Source of the DNA: Septoria linicola | Taxonomy: Eukaryota; Ascomycota; Dothideomycetes; Mycosphaerellales; Mycosphaerellaceae | Direction of reading: 5' to 3' | Length of the DNA: 64,000 nucleotides | Assembly: GCA_024114885.1 (NCBI GenBank) | Contig: CP099421.1 | Coordinates: 2,914,001-2,978,000, forward strand | Part shown: positions 11,555-23,657 of the stretch, piece after piece | How positions within the stretch are numbered: position 1 is the first letter of the stretch | Layout: every line of letters begins with the position of its first letter | The notes under the pieces: model-generated | What the model was told of the DNA's origin: nothing | Seen by the model: only the letters and a program-made list of their open reading frames with translations | Database searches by the model: none | Position numbers and translations under genes: made by a program

Positions 11555-12704
11555 CTTGCTCACTTGTTCAGCCTTCCAAACCCCGAGAGATGGAAGGTCG
11601 ACAAGCTAAGCGCGTGTCTGGTGTGGGATTTATGGGAGAAGCGAGGACAGAAAGACAGCTTTGCAGCAGTAGAGAATGCCAGCGCAGAAGCTCTCTTGTA
11701 CGTCGGGGACGCGTGCGTGAGAGTGATGTGCTGGGGAGACAAGGCGTTTGTGTTTGGAAGCGACAGGGAGTTTGGACGTGTCTTCAACAATTCGACAGGC
11801 CCAAACAGCGCTAACATTTCACGCTAGCACATCGCCAGGGCAACCACAACTGAGCTCTTCAGCCTCGGTCAACCACTCACATTTATTTTCTCCTTGTGCA
11901 ATCGCCTGGTCTATCTTGTGTGTCAAAGAATGCTTAACCCCAGCCACGATATTCTGATATCTATCGCCAAAGAAGACTCGTAACAGTCCCCACCGCACTA
12001 CATGGGCATCAGCCATCGTGTAGCCTGCCCATTGGGCAGCAGGGTTCAGTATCACATGCATGACCGCCCTTCTTTATGCCTCACAACACACTTCCCCATT
12101 CGTGCATTCGACCTTGCAAGCCACCATCGCGCGTCCATCACGCTACGGGAGCTTCTTTGTTGTCAGTTCCGAGCATCTTCACACGCGTTCATGATCTCTT
12201 CTTACTTGTCACTTCCTGCCTACGATATGTGCTTGTCTGTTGAATTGCGTGGCCCATGAGCAGTATACACTTCAACTCCCCGAAAGTATCAGGAGATGAA
12301 GCTCTGATCCCAGCCACCTCTACTTCGCAGCAGTGTCAAATTCAGTAGCCGTGCTGAGGCAATGCACAACTCTGCAGCTTGACCTGCTGCGATCTCATCA
12401 AAGCATGGCATTTGACCAGTCGCGACCTCCTTCCTTGTTCCAGAGGAAGGCTCAGCATTTTGTCTCGACCTGGCTTCATCAGTGCGAGCATGCTTGCTTC
12501 ATAGCGCTACTTGTCTCCTGTACATATTATGAACTGAAGGCGATAGTGAGCAGCTCTCCGCACAAGATGTAGGATCATCAGGGCGGGGACACGAATCCTT
12601 CAGAACCTAAGCTGTGCACATGCATGCAGGCAGCATTTTACATACATAGAGTGCTCGATTGGCCAGTTCAGGCGACTTCGCGAAGTCTTGTACACTCATA
12701 CAGC
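11555..12704. other. Intergenic, probably containing hex1 5' exon(s) and promoter
   Basis: About 1.15 kb between divergent hex1 and the beta-lactamase-like gene. Minus-strand frames of 85 and 80 codons (11560-11817, 11819-12061) could include leader exons of hex1; neither resembles known HEX1 N-termini. No other gene supported. Confidence 0.4.
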
Positions 12705-14538
12705 ATGTTGACGCTCACAAACCTCGCAGCACTGCTACTTTGCGTGACTGTCATAGTTACTGCCAGTGCTGACACATTTGAACTAGATGCAGGATTCGAT
12801 GACCTGGTCGCCCAACTGCTAAACCTCTTTCGTGTGCCAGGCCTCAGTCTCGCTGTCATCAAAGATGGTAAGATCACGAGCAAGGTATGCTCTTCTGCAG
12901 ACTGAGAAGTGAATGTTGTGATTGGGAAGCACGCACTCACAGTGTCTCTAGGGCTACGGCTATGCTAGCTTTCCGAATACACCTGCAACTCCAGACACAC
13001 TATGGTATACTGCCAGTACCACGAAAGCCTTCGTAGCCGCCGCTGCAGGTCTGCTCGTAGAGGATGACAGCTACCCACAATTCGGATGGTCCACTCCAGT
13101 ATCAGATCTGATGCCGGGCGACTTTGCTCTCACGGAGGACTACCAGACCACTCATACGACTCTGGAAGATGCTCTTTCCCATCGATCTGGCCTGCCGCGC
13201 CACGATGTCTCCTATGGCTGGGACAACGCAACTACTCTGGACGCCGTCAAAAGAATGCGTTATCTACCTTTGACGGCAGAACCCCGCACACGATGGCAGT
13301 ACAGTAATCTCATGTATGGCACTGTGGGTGCACTTCTCGAGCAGAACGTGGGATTACGCGTGGGTGACATTCTCGCTGAGTGGATCTGGAAGCCTTTGGG
13401 CATGGACTCAACGACGTTCGATACCGACAAAGCGATAGCGTCTGGCAACCTCGCCACGGGTTATCATTGGAGTGTTGAAGAGGGATACTATGTTCCTGAA
13501 CCGCTCTTTGACGTGATCCCCATAGCTGGCGCTGGAGCCACGATATCATCTATGAATGACTACGCTCTGTGGGCAAAGACTTTGCTTGCTACAGCGAATG
13601 GCGAGCTGAATGACACGAACCCCATCTCCAACAAGCTGCTCAATCAACTATGGACTCCACGCAGTATTGTGAATCTAGGCATGGTTGAGACCAATGATCC
13701 ATTTCCTATCGCGTATGCCTTGGGCTGGATGACGCTCAGGATCGGCGAGCATGTAGTGATCACACACAGTGGCGGCGTGCCTGGTTTCGGAACACAAGTT
13801 TTTCTGGTCCCGGCGCTCAGACTTGGCTTTGTGAGCGCCGGGAACAATATGAACGGAGCGGCTGGTGTTGGAGCCACGCTCTTCTTGTCTCTGCTGAAGA
13901 AGAAGAAGCTCGAACTTGCATCCATGGAGGATGCCGACTTCGAGCAGATGCTTGGGCAGCTACCTCCTATCAGTGCGATCGCGCCAGAGAAGCGACAAAT
14001 TTCAGAGGATACAGCTGCCTCGCAAGGTCAGGTACTTCCGCTTCCAGGATGTCCCAAGTCATACATAGGACTTTACGATCATCCTGCCTATGGCACGTAC
14101 AACGTCAGCCTGCTTGCATCAGACCACAAGCTGGCATTATCCGGTGCATCTCCTGTGCAAGCGCCACTGAACACAGCTGAAAGTGTGCGCTTTCTGGTCC
14201 AACCATCAGAGCGGACCATTCCCTCAGCATTCATTTTGAGACACACCACCAACGCCTTCTTCAGCGCAGATTTCTACTGGGTGCACGGACCGACTCCAGG
14301 CAACGACCGTGTGACCTGTGAACGGAGGCAGAAAAGTGTCAAGATGTCACAGCGCTCGCTAGAATGTAAGGATGAGGCCGTCTGGGAGAAACTGGCCAAC
14401 GATCGTGCGGTCTTCGAGTTTGGTCCTGATGGTAAGGTTGAGAAGCTTGGAATGGAGCTTGAGCTGGAGCAGGTCCGATTCGCGATGGAAAGTGGCGACT
14501 GGAGAAAGGGCATGATCTGGTTCACTAAAAGACTTTGA
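12705..14538 (+). CDS. Secreted serine hydrolase, beta-lactamase/penicillin-binding-protein fold
   Basis: Class C beta-lactamase-like serine hydrolase, probably secreted. Exons 12705-12884 and 12952-14538 (67-bp intron) give 588 aa. Residues 1-23 (MLTLTNLAALLLCVTVIVTA...) form a signal peptide, which decides the start over the in-frame upstream ATG at 12624. The three active-site motifs are present: STTK (SxxK, nucleophile Ser) just after the splice, YSN (YxN) and HSG (KTG-box equivalent) in THSGGVPGF. The C-terminal third (from about residue 430) is an extra domain as in fungal homologues annotated as D-aminopeptidase/esterase-like. Fungal members may act on lactones, esters or D-amino-acid peptides; antibiotic hydrolysis is not implied. 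Confidence 0.9.
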
Positions 14539-14570
14539 TGGCTCGCCTGAGAGATGTTGATATGCTCGAG

Positions 14571-14780
14571 TGACTCGTTAAAGCTGGTGCGAGATCATTA
14601 ATGCTGACGCGACCTCATCAAAGCTGACGCGACCCCGTTTTAGCAGATCTGACCTCGCTTTAGCTGATCTGACCTCGTTGTAGCTGATCTGACCTCGTTA
14701 AAGCTGATCTGACCTCATTAAAATTGATCTGACCTCGTCAAAGCTCACCCGACCTCATTCAGGTCGTGCCGAGCTCGCCC
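14571..14780. repeat. 20-bp minisatellite, about ten units
   Basis: An exact 20-bp period runs through 14581-14760 with degenerate units at both ends. The consensus is near WAGCTGATCTGACCTCGTTA; central units (14661-14720) are almost identical and outer units diverge. It lies about 40 bp after the stop of the beta-lactamase-like gene, so it may be in the 3' UTR. Confidence 0.9.
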
Positions 14781-15233
14781 GGCGCACAGCCACGCTGGCC
14801 TCATGGCCAACCTCTAACGAGATCGTCTGCGGATGTCCAGACGAGATCCAAAAGTTCACAGATGAACAAACCGTCATCAAGCCAGACGCGTCAGGCGATG
14901 AAGTTCTTGAACGTGTGTGCGACCTCTTCGCTCTTGTAAAGTTGCTAACAGTAATCTATGAGGAGGACCCTAAGTCTACCGGACGAAGAAGAACTAGGTT
15001 CGCCAGAAGATAGCAGCATGTACGAATCTGAAGGACTCGGTTTGATCACTCACAATGGCCGCCAGCACAGCATTAAAGTCCGTCACTCTGCACCTCCAAC
15101 TTGCGGAACAAAGCCGATGCTCGAGTTCTAGACATGGCATAGGTTGAGTACTCGACGGACAGCACATCTTTGCTCAAGTTAAGTTGCTGAATATTACTTC
15201 GTCGTAAGCCTCCGACCTTGTCGTTCCAAGCAG
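14781..15233. other. Intergenic, no supported gene
   Basis: Follows the minisatellite. One frame reads open for about 70 codons (roughly 14,800-15,010) without recognisable domain or start, so I do not call it. Confidence 0.45.
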
Positions 15234-15419
15234 TTAGTTGTAAATCTTGGCAGTATACCCAGGAATGACCTCCAACTCCTCCGCCTTGTACGTATACTTC
15301 GTGCCCTCAATCTTCGGCGCCTGCGTCCTCCTCTGTTGCTGAGTTTGTCGCTTCTGACACCACTCCTCCATTGTCAAATGCTGATCCAGCTTTGTAAACT
15401 CATTATCCTTGATCCCCAG
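15234..15419 (-). pseudogene. Orphaned C-terminal coding segment beyond an in-frame TGA
   Basis: In the frame of the upstream dioxygenase, reading continues after TGA (15422-15420) for 61 codons to a TAA at 15236-15234. The segment reads like the normal family tail (LGIKDNEFTKLD, then a Gln-rich helix and TKYTYKAEELEVIPGYTAK). It was therefore probably coding recently, or is reached by stop readthrough. Confidence 0.6.
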
Positions 15420-16491
15420 TCACTGCAGCAAAGAACTGTTGCTGATAGGGTCTAAAACAACGTGGTTGTTTGGTCTGTGGTACCACCACATATTAGCATG
15501 AACCGTCCTCAATGGCAAGGGCATTACCAGTAGTATGCCAGTCAAACTTACCTAGCAAAATACAACACTCCCAGTCTGTCAACATGCGCCTGATCCACCG
15601 GCGGAGCATGCACCCGATACACACTACTATTCAAATAATTCGCCGTCAACGCACTCAACGCATCACAAATGTTAATCGTAATCGTCTCATCCTGCGGCCT
15701 GACCCACTTCCACTGCCCCTCACTATTCAAAATCTGCAAAGCAGCGACAGGTTGTCTGAACAATAACGTGATCGAACCGAGGTCGGTGTGTCCCGGACTG
15801 TACATTTCACCGACTTGCTGGTTTTCTTCGGGAGTGCGAGCTTTGTAATGCATGTAGCGTAGGTGGTCTTCGCCTTTGACGTCATATTGGTGGTCGTTGA
15901 CGAGTTGGTTTTCATCGGGGAGTTCGAGAAGAATGGCGAAGAGTTTGAGTAGTTTGACGACGACGAGATCGTGGCATTTTCGGCTGAAGGATTCGACTTC
16001 TTTGATATGAGCTTGGAGGACTGGCGGCTGAGGACGGTCATGGTAGCCATCGAATTTAGGGAGGTTGTAGACTTGAACGTTGTCTTTGATGGTTGAGGTC
16101 AACTGGCGCAGGCCAGCGGGGCGGTAGCCGTTGTACTCGCCACGTTCGAGGTCCGCGAGGTTGTGGTATTTGAGCTTCTCTTCGAGTGGGAGGTCGTAGA
16201 ATTCGCGGCCGAGAGCGAATTGACGATCAACTTCTTCTTGGGAGATGTCGAAGTTCTTGACGTAGAAGAAACCGACGTGTTGGGCGGCGTAGGCGAGTTG
16301 TTTTGCGAGCTCTTCTTTACCACCTGATTGATCGAATTGGCTGAGGTCAAGGGTCACGAGCTCGGCCCAGTCGACTATTGGAGATGTGTTAGCGCCTGCG
16401 TGGGACTGGTATGCTTCAGATGATGATGAGACTGACGGTCGGCCTTGGTCTCTGGGACCTGCTTGTACGGCGACAGTATTGCTCCTGGCAT
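15420..16491 (-). CDS. 2-oxoglutarate/Fe(II)-dependent dioxygenase, C-terminally truncated
   Basis: Second non-haem iron oxygenase of the window, related to but clearly distinct from the one at 7800-9143. Exons 16491-16437, 16374-15552 and 15474-15420 give 310 aa up to the TGA. The first splice rebuilds ADLDWAELVTLDLSQFD. Iron ligands are His/Asp in PGHTDLGSITLLF and His in VYRVHAPP; the 2-oxoglutarate-binding Arg is in RLGVLYFAR. The core jelly roll is complete, so catalysis may survive loss of the tail. The full frame would have been 372 aa. The stop reads CAG TGA CTG, where an Arg codon CGA would need one C-to-T change. Confidence 0.85.
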
Positions 16492-17840
16492 TTTACGAGC
16501 TGTAATAATTATTAAGGGTAAACTTTGCAATTGGGTTGAAGCTTGATTCATAAAGTGAAAGATCTTTTTAATAGCTTATACATCAAGTGAGGAAGTGTCT
16601 CCACTCTAGCTTCTGCCGACGAGCCGTATTCCTGCGTGTACCGTGTACCATGCTCGATCCGCTATGGTGTCAAGTAGCTCAGCTCGCACCTCATCGTGAA
16701 TGTCTCCATATCTCTGCGAGTTGCCGAACCTCTACGCTCTTCCGTTCCAGGAGTCGAGATGCCGTTGAAAGCACTTCGGGGAGCTACAGTCGTGGGATGT
16801 TGCGAGCTCGTTCCACCATGTTAGCAGCCAGCCACTGTTGACCATGTTACTCCCGCATGTAGAGTCAGCTTTGACGATCGAGGCCAACGATGAAAACGCT
16901 AGCGTTAAAGACTCTTTGAGTTCCCAAACATCCCATCGAGGATTTGCCCTAGCACTCGTCGTAATGTGGATCGAGAACTACAGTCAATCTGTTGGTGCTA
17001 GCTCAGATCAAGAGCGTTTGCCAAGGCTGCGCGTCAATTTTCGTGGGTTGGCAGCCGCAGAGGCCGACTGCAAGGGGCCTGAAAGATGCTGAGTCGCCGG
17101 AAAAGTAGCCAATCGATGAGTCCTACTCCCTGGATTGTGTGCAGCGTGGCATACACAACAACCCGTGTTCTAGCCAGTGTCCGCCAAGTTCATTCTCGTG
17201 TCAACTGTCGTCAACTCCAAAGACAGTTCTTCTGGAGTCAAGTAGATCCCCGCAGAAAGCTTTTGACACTGGCTCGAGGAATGCGAAGCTATATCGACGT
17301 AGGTATCAAACTCTGGCCATCTCAGCGCCAGGTCAGTCAAATGGAAGCACATCGATCGCACTGATGCTCGATGTGCATTGCATCTCAATCCTGCCCAAGT
17401 CCACACCATCGGTGTCGCTTTCTTGTCAAGGAATGCTCAAGCAATGGCGTTTTCCTTCTGTCGGCTCCGAATAAGTGCTCGGACCAGCGATGATGGGTAA
17501 GGCTGAACAAGATTAGGCTTTGCGAACTGCATTCTGCACCTCATGATGCGCTCTTCTTAGCACTCGTCGCGATTTGCCATCGTCAGTCCGTCAAACGCTT
17601 TTGCTTTAGTGGTTCGCACGGCCACTTTTGGGAGAATGACGGGTGCCATTGACCGGCCAGCTTGCGAGGTGTGTCTTGTGCGTGTGTAAGAAAGGCAACT
17701 GTGTTGGAAACTTGCTCAAAAGACCTCAAGGGTCCAACGTGTGGAGGCTTGACTATTACGCATGCTACACAGGGTATCTTCCGCATGCGCCAGAAAACTC
17801 AATTCATAGAATGGATCCGCAAGAACGCCGCTACAGTGGA
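16492..17840. other. Intergenic, no gene seen
   Basis: 1.35 kb between two minus-strand genes. Small plus-strand frames (16587-17474) lack motifs, introns or start context and look like chance. Confidence 0.55.
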
Positions 17841-20468
17841 TCAGGCTGAGCTGCGAATCTCACGATCGCCGAGCACTGCAGCACGGACTTGTAGCACAGC
17901 GGTGAGCTCCAGAACAAATTCCTGCAAGACGACGACATTTGTCAAGACGTGATTCAAGCTTGCAGATTGCGTACCTGGCCGATTTTCTTTCGCATCATCG
18001 GCTTCGTTGCCCTCAGACGTGCTCTCAGCAGATGCTTCAGCGCGGCTCGGAAAGGCAATCATCTGCATAAGAACGTCTGTCGTGGATGGCGTTTCTGGCG
18101 GAGGAGGGCGGAAGAACGATCCAGACGGGGGTGACTTGCTCGCCTGGTTCGCTCGAGCAGTAGATGTTGTTCTCGAAGCTATGGGCGAGGTCGCTGAGCT
18201 TCCAGTGACAGTATCACTTGCCTTGCCGTCAGCTGCTCGGCCACGACTCAAGGATGATCGGCTCGAGTCTCTGCTGATGCCTTGCAGTGCGTTGGGAACA
18301 TCGAGCATCGCCCGACGCGGTTCTGGGCTGCCCATTGCTGATGGCGGATCGCTCAGTGCTGTTGCGTCCACGCCAGAAGCTTGCAGCATTACCTTCCTGC
18401 CAGCGATGAGCTGGTCCAGATTTGGTATCCTGCTCCGTACTGCTTGAAGCTCTACGGATAATGCATCCAGCTCTTTGAACAGTATGGGTGCGGCCTCTGA
18501 CGACCAAGTGGGTACGCAGATTTGCTTGCAGACGCGGCTCCATGCATCCTGCTGTTCGTTGTCAAGCGATGCTTGCCATGGCCGTCGCGCCCCGGCAAGC
18601 TCATCGGATCGATACGCTGATGGCTTTAAGGCAATCCAATGATCCAGCTGAAGCTCTACGCATTGAAATATAGCTATCAAAGCTTGACTTAGTTCCAGGT
18701 TGACATCGATGCTGTTCGTGTAAAACGTGCGCAGTAAGGCAACCATGGTTCGCATAAGAGGGTCTTCTGAAGCTAGAACAATGCTGCCCATGTCGGCCAC
18801 GTCAGTGGTAGGCGTGGCTATTGGTAAGAGTGAGACTTGGGCCTCAATGCAGTAGCGGACATCCTCACAATGCCTGCTATAGGCCGTGTCCAAAGCATAG
18901 TGCTGATGGAGTGATGCAGCAACGCTCATGTATTTCTCGATCTCCAGCTCTAAGGCGCCGACCGTTCGTTCGGCCGCGGTCGATCTGCTTCTGCGCGTCT
19001 TGAGCAAGTTCTCGAGTGCATACCGCTTGTGCCTTGTTGTCAGCGTTGATGCAAGCTTCAAAGCGGCGTAGACGGTCTGGCTGTTGCGGGAGCCGACGTT
19101 GTTCGTGATCAGATCAACCAAGTTGAACAAAGCTGGCTCGACGGCATCGTTGGGGTCTTTCGGCACACTCAAAAGCAACAAACTTTGCCTCCTTCGTATT
19201 GTCGTTGGCGACCTCGGGAGCCCATCTGAAGGTCTCGGAGTCTGAGGTGTGGACGGAGGAGCGTCGTCATCTTCGTCGATCGCAAGAAGGTATTTAAGCA
19301 TCATGTTGATAAGATCTGGATACTCCAGCGATTCGAGCATAGCAGTCATGTAGGTGAGTACAGCGATGGAACTTCCTGCATCAGTGTCACTGGACTGCAA
19401 AAGTGATGGGTATAGTAATTGCTGCAGAAACAATATTTGAAAGTGGTCCAGTAACGTTTGTTTCACATCGCTACTGCGGCAGTGGTCCAGGACATCCTGC
19501 CAAAAGGCCAGGTAGGATAGGAACGTCGCCATGTGAGACTTGTGCCGCTCCGAGAATGCAGACTCCGCAGTGGCTCGTGGATGTGTCGTTGCATAGTCGC
19601 TCATAGCAAGCACTGCAGGCAGTTCCGCATCAGCGTGAAGGATGCTCAACTCTCGGCTGAGCTGACTGTAGAGAGCGCCGAGGCCAGATGCCATCAACGT
19701 CGGCAAGTCGCTGTTGATGACCCATTCCTCCAGCTCATTCGATCGGCCTGTGGCTTCGAACACGTACAGCAGTCCAGTCCGGGCGAAGTCGCCGATCCGG
19801 CCTTCATGGTGCACACGATCGATCAAAAGATAACAGAGCGGGAAATCGTCCTTTTGCGTGATTCCCACAAAGCTCTTCTTTTCTTTGAGGAATACATCCT
19901 CATGCTCAGGCTTCACAGTGGATTGAAACCAGACTGGCAGAATCTCCGGCTGCAGACGAATCTTCGCAGCAATAGTGAAGAGCAACTCCAGTATCGCCGT
20001 TTCCGTCTCAACTTCGATCAGATAGTCTCCGCTGTCCACAACCTTACGGACGAGCAGCATGAGGCTCTTCGCAAAGTGTCCATTGGCGAGGAAGTCTTCC
20101 TCCTCGCTGTCGACGAGAGCCGCAAAGACAGCCACGCCAGCCCGTATGATGGGCTCATACTGACTTACTGTAGCCACTCTAGAGATTGCAGCATATATGC
20201 GATTCTTAGACGCGAACTGGAAACATATGTGTGGTACAGGCGCTCGTGACTCTTCTCGCAGAAGGGTCGCGACACGATCTAGGTGTGTATGTAGTTGCTT
20301 TAAAAGAGGCGCCTCGCCCTCAACATTTCGTGGTCGATCGCATAACTCGAGGACGTTGTTATAGACACGTCGGAAGCGTACCAGACGCGTCTGAGGGTCG
20401 TTGGCAGGAGGTTTCGGAGGTCTTTTGGGCGTATTTGTGGCGCCCAGCAGCCGGTTCCAGAAGTCCAT
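17841..20468 (-). CDS. fhipA: FHF complex subunit, HOOK-interacting protein (FHIP/RAI16-like)
   Basis: Single-exon gene of 875 aa. FHIP joins Hook and FTS in the complex that links early endosomes to dynein in filamentous fungi. The N-terminus MDFWNRLLGAT is typical of fungal FHIP. An alpha-helical repeat body occupies about residues 60-430 (YLLIDRVHHEGRIGDFARTG, LTYMTAMLESLEYPDLINMM). A low-complexity Ser/Pro-rich stretch precedes the conserved C-terminal helix VVVLQEFVLELTAVLQVRA. I tested a 53-bp GT-AG candidate near 17,960 and rejected it, because splicing would break this helix. Confidence 0.88.
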   Translation of the reverse strand: MDFWNRLLGATNTPKRPPKPPANDPQTRLVRFRRVYNNVLELCDRPRNVEGEAPLLKQLHTHLDRVATLLREESRAPVPHICFQFASKNRIYAAISRVATVSQYEPIIRAGVAVFAALVDSEEEDFLANGHFAKSLMLLVRKVVDSGDYLIEVETETAILELLFTIAAKIRLQPEILPVWFQSTVKPEHEDVFLKEKKSFVGITQKDDFPLCYLLIDRVHHEGRIGDFARTGLLYVFEATGRSNELEEWVINSDLPTLMASGLGALYSQLSRELSILHADAELPAVLAMSDYATTHPRATAESAFSERHKSHMATFLSYLAFWQDVLDHCRSSDVKQTLLDHFQILFLQQLLYPSLLQSSDTDAGSSIAVLTYMTAMLESLEYPDLINMMLKYLLAIDEDDDAPPSTPQTPRPSDGLPRSPTTIRRRQSLLLLSVPKDPNDAVEPALFNLVDLITNNVGSRNSQTVYAALKLASTLTTRHKRYALENLLKTRRSRSTAAERTVGALELEIEKYMSVAASLHQHYALDTAYSRHCEDVRYCIEAQVSLLPIATPTTDVADMGSIVLASEDPLMRTMVALLRTFYTNSIDVNLELSQALIAIFQCVELQLDHWIALKPSAYRSDELAGARRPWQASLDNEQQDAWSRVCKQICVPTWSSEAAPILFKELDALSVELQAVRSRIPNLDQLIAGRKVMLQASGVDATALSDPPSAMGSPEPRRAMLDVPNALQGISRDSSRSSLSRGRAADGKASDTVTGSSATSPIASRTTSTARANQASKSPPSGSFFRPPPPETPSTTDVLMQMIAFPSRAEASAESTSEGNEADDAKENRPGTQSASLNHVLTNVVVLQEFVLELTAVLQVRAAVLGDREIRSSA

Positions 20469-23400
20469 GGCCGTCTACTATGACCTCGATGGCCTCATAG
20501 TAGAGACATGTCCAGGCTTGGAATGTGTATTCGTGGCGTTGGACAAAGGTGAGTTCAGCAACATCCACGATCCGGAATGAGACTTAGTCAGCCGTGGCGC
20601 TAGCAGGGATACTGGCTTTACATACATGACCACATCGTCTTGTCTTCACTCTTCACTTACCAGAACATACAAGTTACAAGTACAGCGTCTTGACGCCTCG
20701 GAGACTGAGACACATACCGAGTGCTCTGGCTAACTTCGACTTCCCACCAATCTAATCAATATAACCACTTGTCAGGTCTGATTCTTTTTGGTATCGACGT
20801 AGCAGAAGAACAGACAGTGGATGCACCCATTCCTCTCTGTCTAAGCCTGCGAGATATCAAGACGCTGTATCAGTGATGGTTCGAATATCAGGCTGAAGCC
20901 TACAAAACCCTCTGTGCCTGCAGGATTCTCCAGCTTCGGGCCCGAAGATCGATCACCGTGCTCTGCGCCAGATGTGTCACCATGCCAGCCTGGTCCGGCG
21001 AGGGCGCCAATGCCAACTGATCTCGAGATGAGACTATTAGATCATGCGGCGATGACTGTGACTGGGCCCTTGAGCTGATCCATCGATTCTGGACCGCTAC
21101 CGTACGTAGCAGCATTACGCCCCGTCAAGACATCGTGCGCAGTACGCGCACAAGAGTGGCGGGCTCGGCGAGCAGCTCTTCGGAAGCATTGTGGCACTAA
21201 TGCATATTGGTGTTAGCATCTCAAAACATTATGTCTTGACTCAGATGGAAGACGCTGACAAAGCATTCCGAGTGGAAGACATTGCCCACAGCCCGTTCAA
21301 TCCAGATGGCCAATCTTAGTCTTGCCAGCTAGAGACACTCTTGGCTTGTGCACATGTCATGAGCGGCGCTATCATCAGCATAGGCGGCTATCAACGGCTG
21401 ATCAGTAGGCCACCCTTCTCCCACGCTGATTACGATTGGCGCGCTTATATCGCGAGTAGCACGAAAGCCATGTCCAAAATATGGCGAAAGCATGCCCAGC
21501 AGTCGAACGACTCCTGGCTATCGTGGCTCATTGTCTGCACCACACCAATTGTGCGCTCTGGAGCCAATGATGAATGACTGACTGCCATAGACTCACCACA
21601 CTCCGCGTCGGGCTCGTTGCCTGCGAGCGACGGTAAACTTACGTAGTGTTAGCTGCTTATCGATTAGCCAGGCAGTGATCGCACAGAAATGATGGTCATG
21701 CATGGGCTTTATTAGGCCTCCCTTTGTTGAGCTGGAGGAACGAACAGTCAGCCCGTCAGCAAACTCATCCTTCTAGGGCACCAAAGCCCGATGAAGTGTC
21801 GTCTCGGTCGGATTCTCCATGTCAGACCGGGCGAACTTGAGCAGGCTGTCAGGCGACGTTCGGGGTTGCATGATGTATGTCTCAGTGCTCATCGATCATC
21901 TGGGCGCTCAGCCATGATCAGCAACATGATCTCGTACTAGTCGTGATCTAGACCTGCTTGTTGCCAGAGACAGGCAAGCATTGCAAGCCGCCTCGGATCA
22001 TGGTCTGCAGTCTACTGACGTGCTCTCCAGCCGAGTGATGAGATATAGCGCGGCTTTGCCGAACTCGAGCTCTCATGCAGCGTCATAGGACCTGCCTGTG
22101 CTCATTCTTTAGGTATGCTAATGCAGCTACATCAATGGAGGCGTCAATCTGTGACCTACGTCAGTAGTGTGTGGTGTACACAGAAACTGCTCGTGAACCT
22201 CAAGCGATCAAGATTGGCAATCCCGGTGAAGTTTAAGGAAGGGGCACAATGTGTTCCACGCTCTCGCCCCAGTGTTGCCACGGGCGTCTGTAGTGGGTCG
22301 CACGGAACACTCATCTGGCCAATTTCTGAATGTTTCCAACATTTATGCCTTTGGGTGGCTGAAGAGCGGTTGCAGGCAATTTGAGGGAGGTGAGATGCCC
22401 ATCTGCAATGATCTTGGCGGGCCAATGGTTAGGCAATTCGGCGCTATAACATGCTCTTGAATGCAGGTCGATACACATTGCTTGCAGCAGCTACCAGCCA
22501 GGTTGCCTTTTTCTTAGCCTTTGTGAGCTCACCCTTGAATTTGCAACGGATTCGGGAGCCTTGAAGGAAGAGCAGATTTCCTGTGGTTAGGCAATGAAGG
22601 GGGTGGTCGCGTGTTCTGCTAAAACGTCCTCAGTGCGTATGGGGCTCGGGGTTGAAAAGGATTATAACATGCCTCTCCGAACTGCAGGAGGGCGTTGCAA
22701 CAGACGACGTGCATTTGGAGGGGCGCTGACTCGCGCCACGTTGCGAAGATACTTGATACAAATGCGAACCATCACGGCATGATTCAGCGAGGCGGGGCAT
22801 GAGGCTTGCAAGGCAACCAGAGCGCGCCCCACGGGAACGCTCTCAGCCTTTGACGCCGGTCTACATCCTTTTTCGACACATTGAACCGTTGCGTGGTGTC
22901 GTCTATCGAGTTGTGATTGCCTTGCGGACCTCGCTGTATTTACAGCGACCATCATCGCGTCGAAGGTCCAGTTGTCAATTTTCCACTTCCAGAGTCGCCG
23001 CGGCCAAGCGGCCTCCCAGCCTCCGAACTTGTCATCACGGTGTCCGGCCTCGTCGCTATCGTCACTGTCGCCGCTTCTATCGGGTTGGTCTTACTTTTGT
23101 AACCTTCGCGTGATTATGAGTGCGATATTGAGGTCTACAGCAGTTTCATCGCCGACGAAGTAAGTGAAAGAACTGGCGGAGCCGCCAAAATACGGCAACG
23201 TAAGCCAACGATGCCTGATGGCCTGAAGGGCCGGGCACGCCAACATCGTGTGACATGACATCTGCTGACGCGAGCACCAGAGGCAATTGTCGTCAGTCCG
23301 TCGCATGGGTCGTACAAGAAGTCTCGCAGCCAGCTCGAATTTCGTAACATAATATGAACACGCAAACCCTGGAATGTCGAGCAACACCTGAACAAAGATG

Positions 23401-23657
23401 CGGTCCGCATTTCCATCGCCAGGCTGTGTGTTCTCCGATCCTCGGCAAGGAACGGACTCTCCATGAGAGAACGTTGCCTATTACAAACAACGCCACGAAG
23501 GCAGCGAATTCTGAGTGCGTCCCATGACCAATCAATCATTATATCAGTCATAAGTGGTTGCCTCCTCTGTGTCGTATACATACTGACCGCAATAAGACTT
23601 CATCGTGATGATACATTTGTGTACCACTCTCGGAATTCGTCGTCATCGGGAGAGTCG
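20469..23657. other. 3.2-kb gene-poor gap
   Basis: Longest gene-free stretch of the window. Open frames are short, overlap on both strands and show no family motif. Base composition is ordinary, unlike the RIP island. The 65 codons directly upstream of the next gene's chosen ATG (from 23463) are open but look like leader. Confidence 0.55.

Noticed and set aside
12705..14538. Antibiotic-resistance beta-lactamase
   Set aside because: Motifs fit the fold, but fungal members are diverse hydrolases; resistance cannot be inferred.
17894..17960. Possible GT-AG intron near the 3' end of the FHIP gene
   Set aside because: Removing it shifts frame and destroys the conserved C-terminal helix VVVLQEFVLELTAVLQV.
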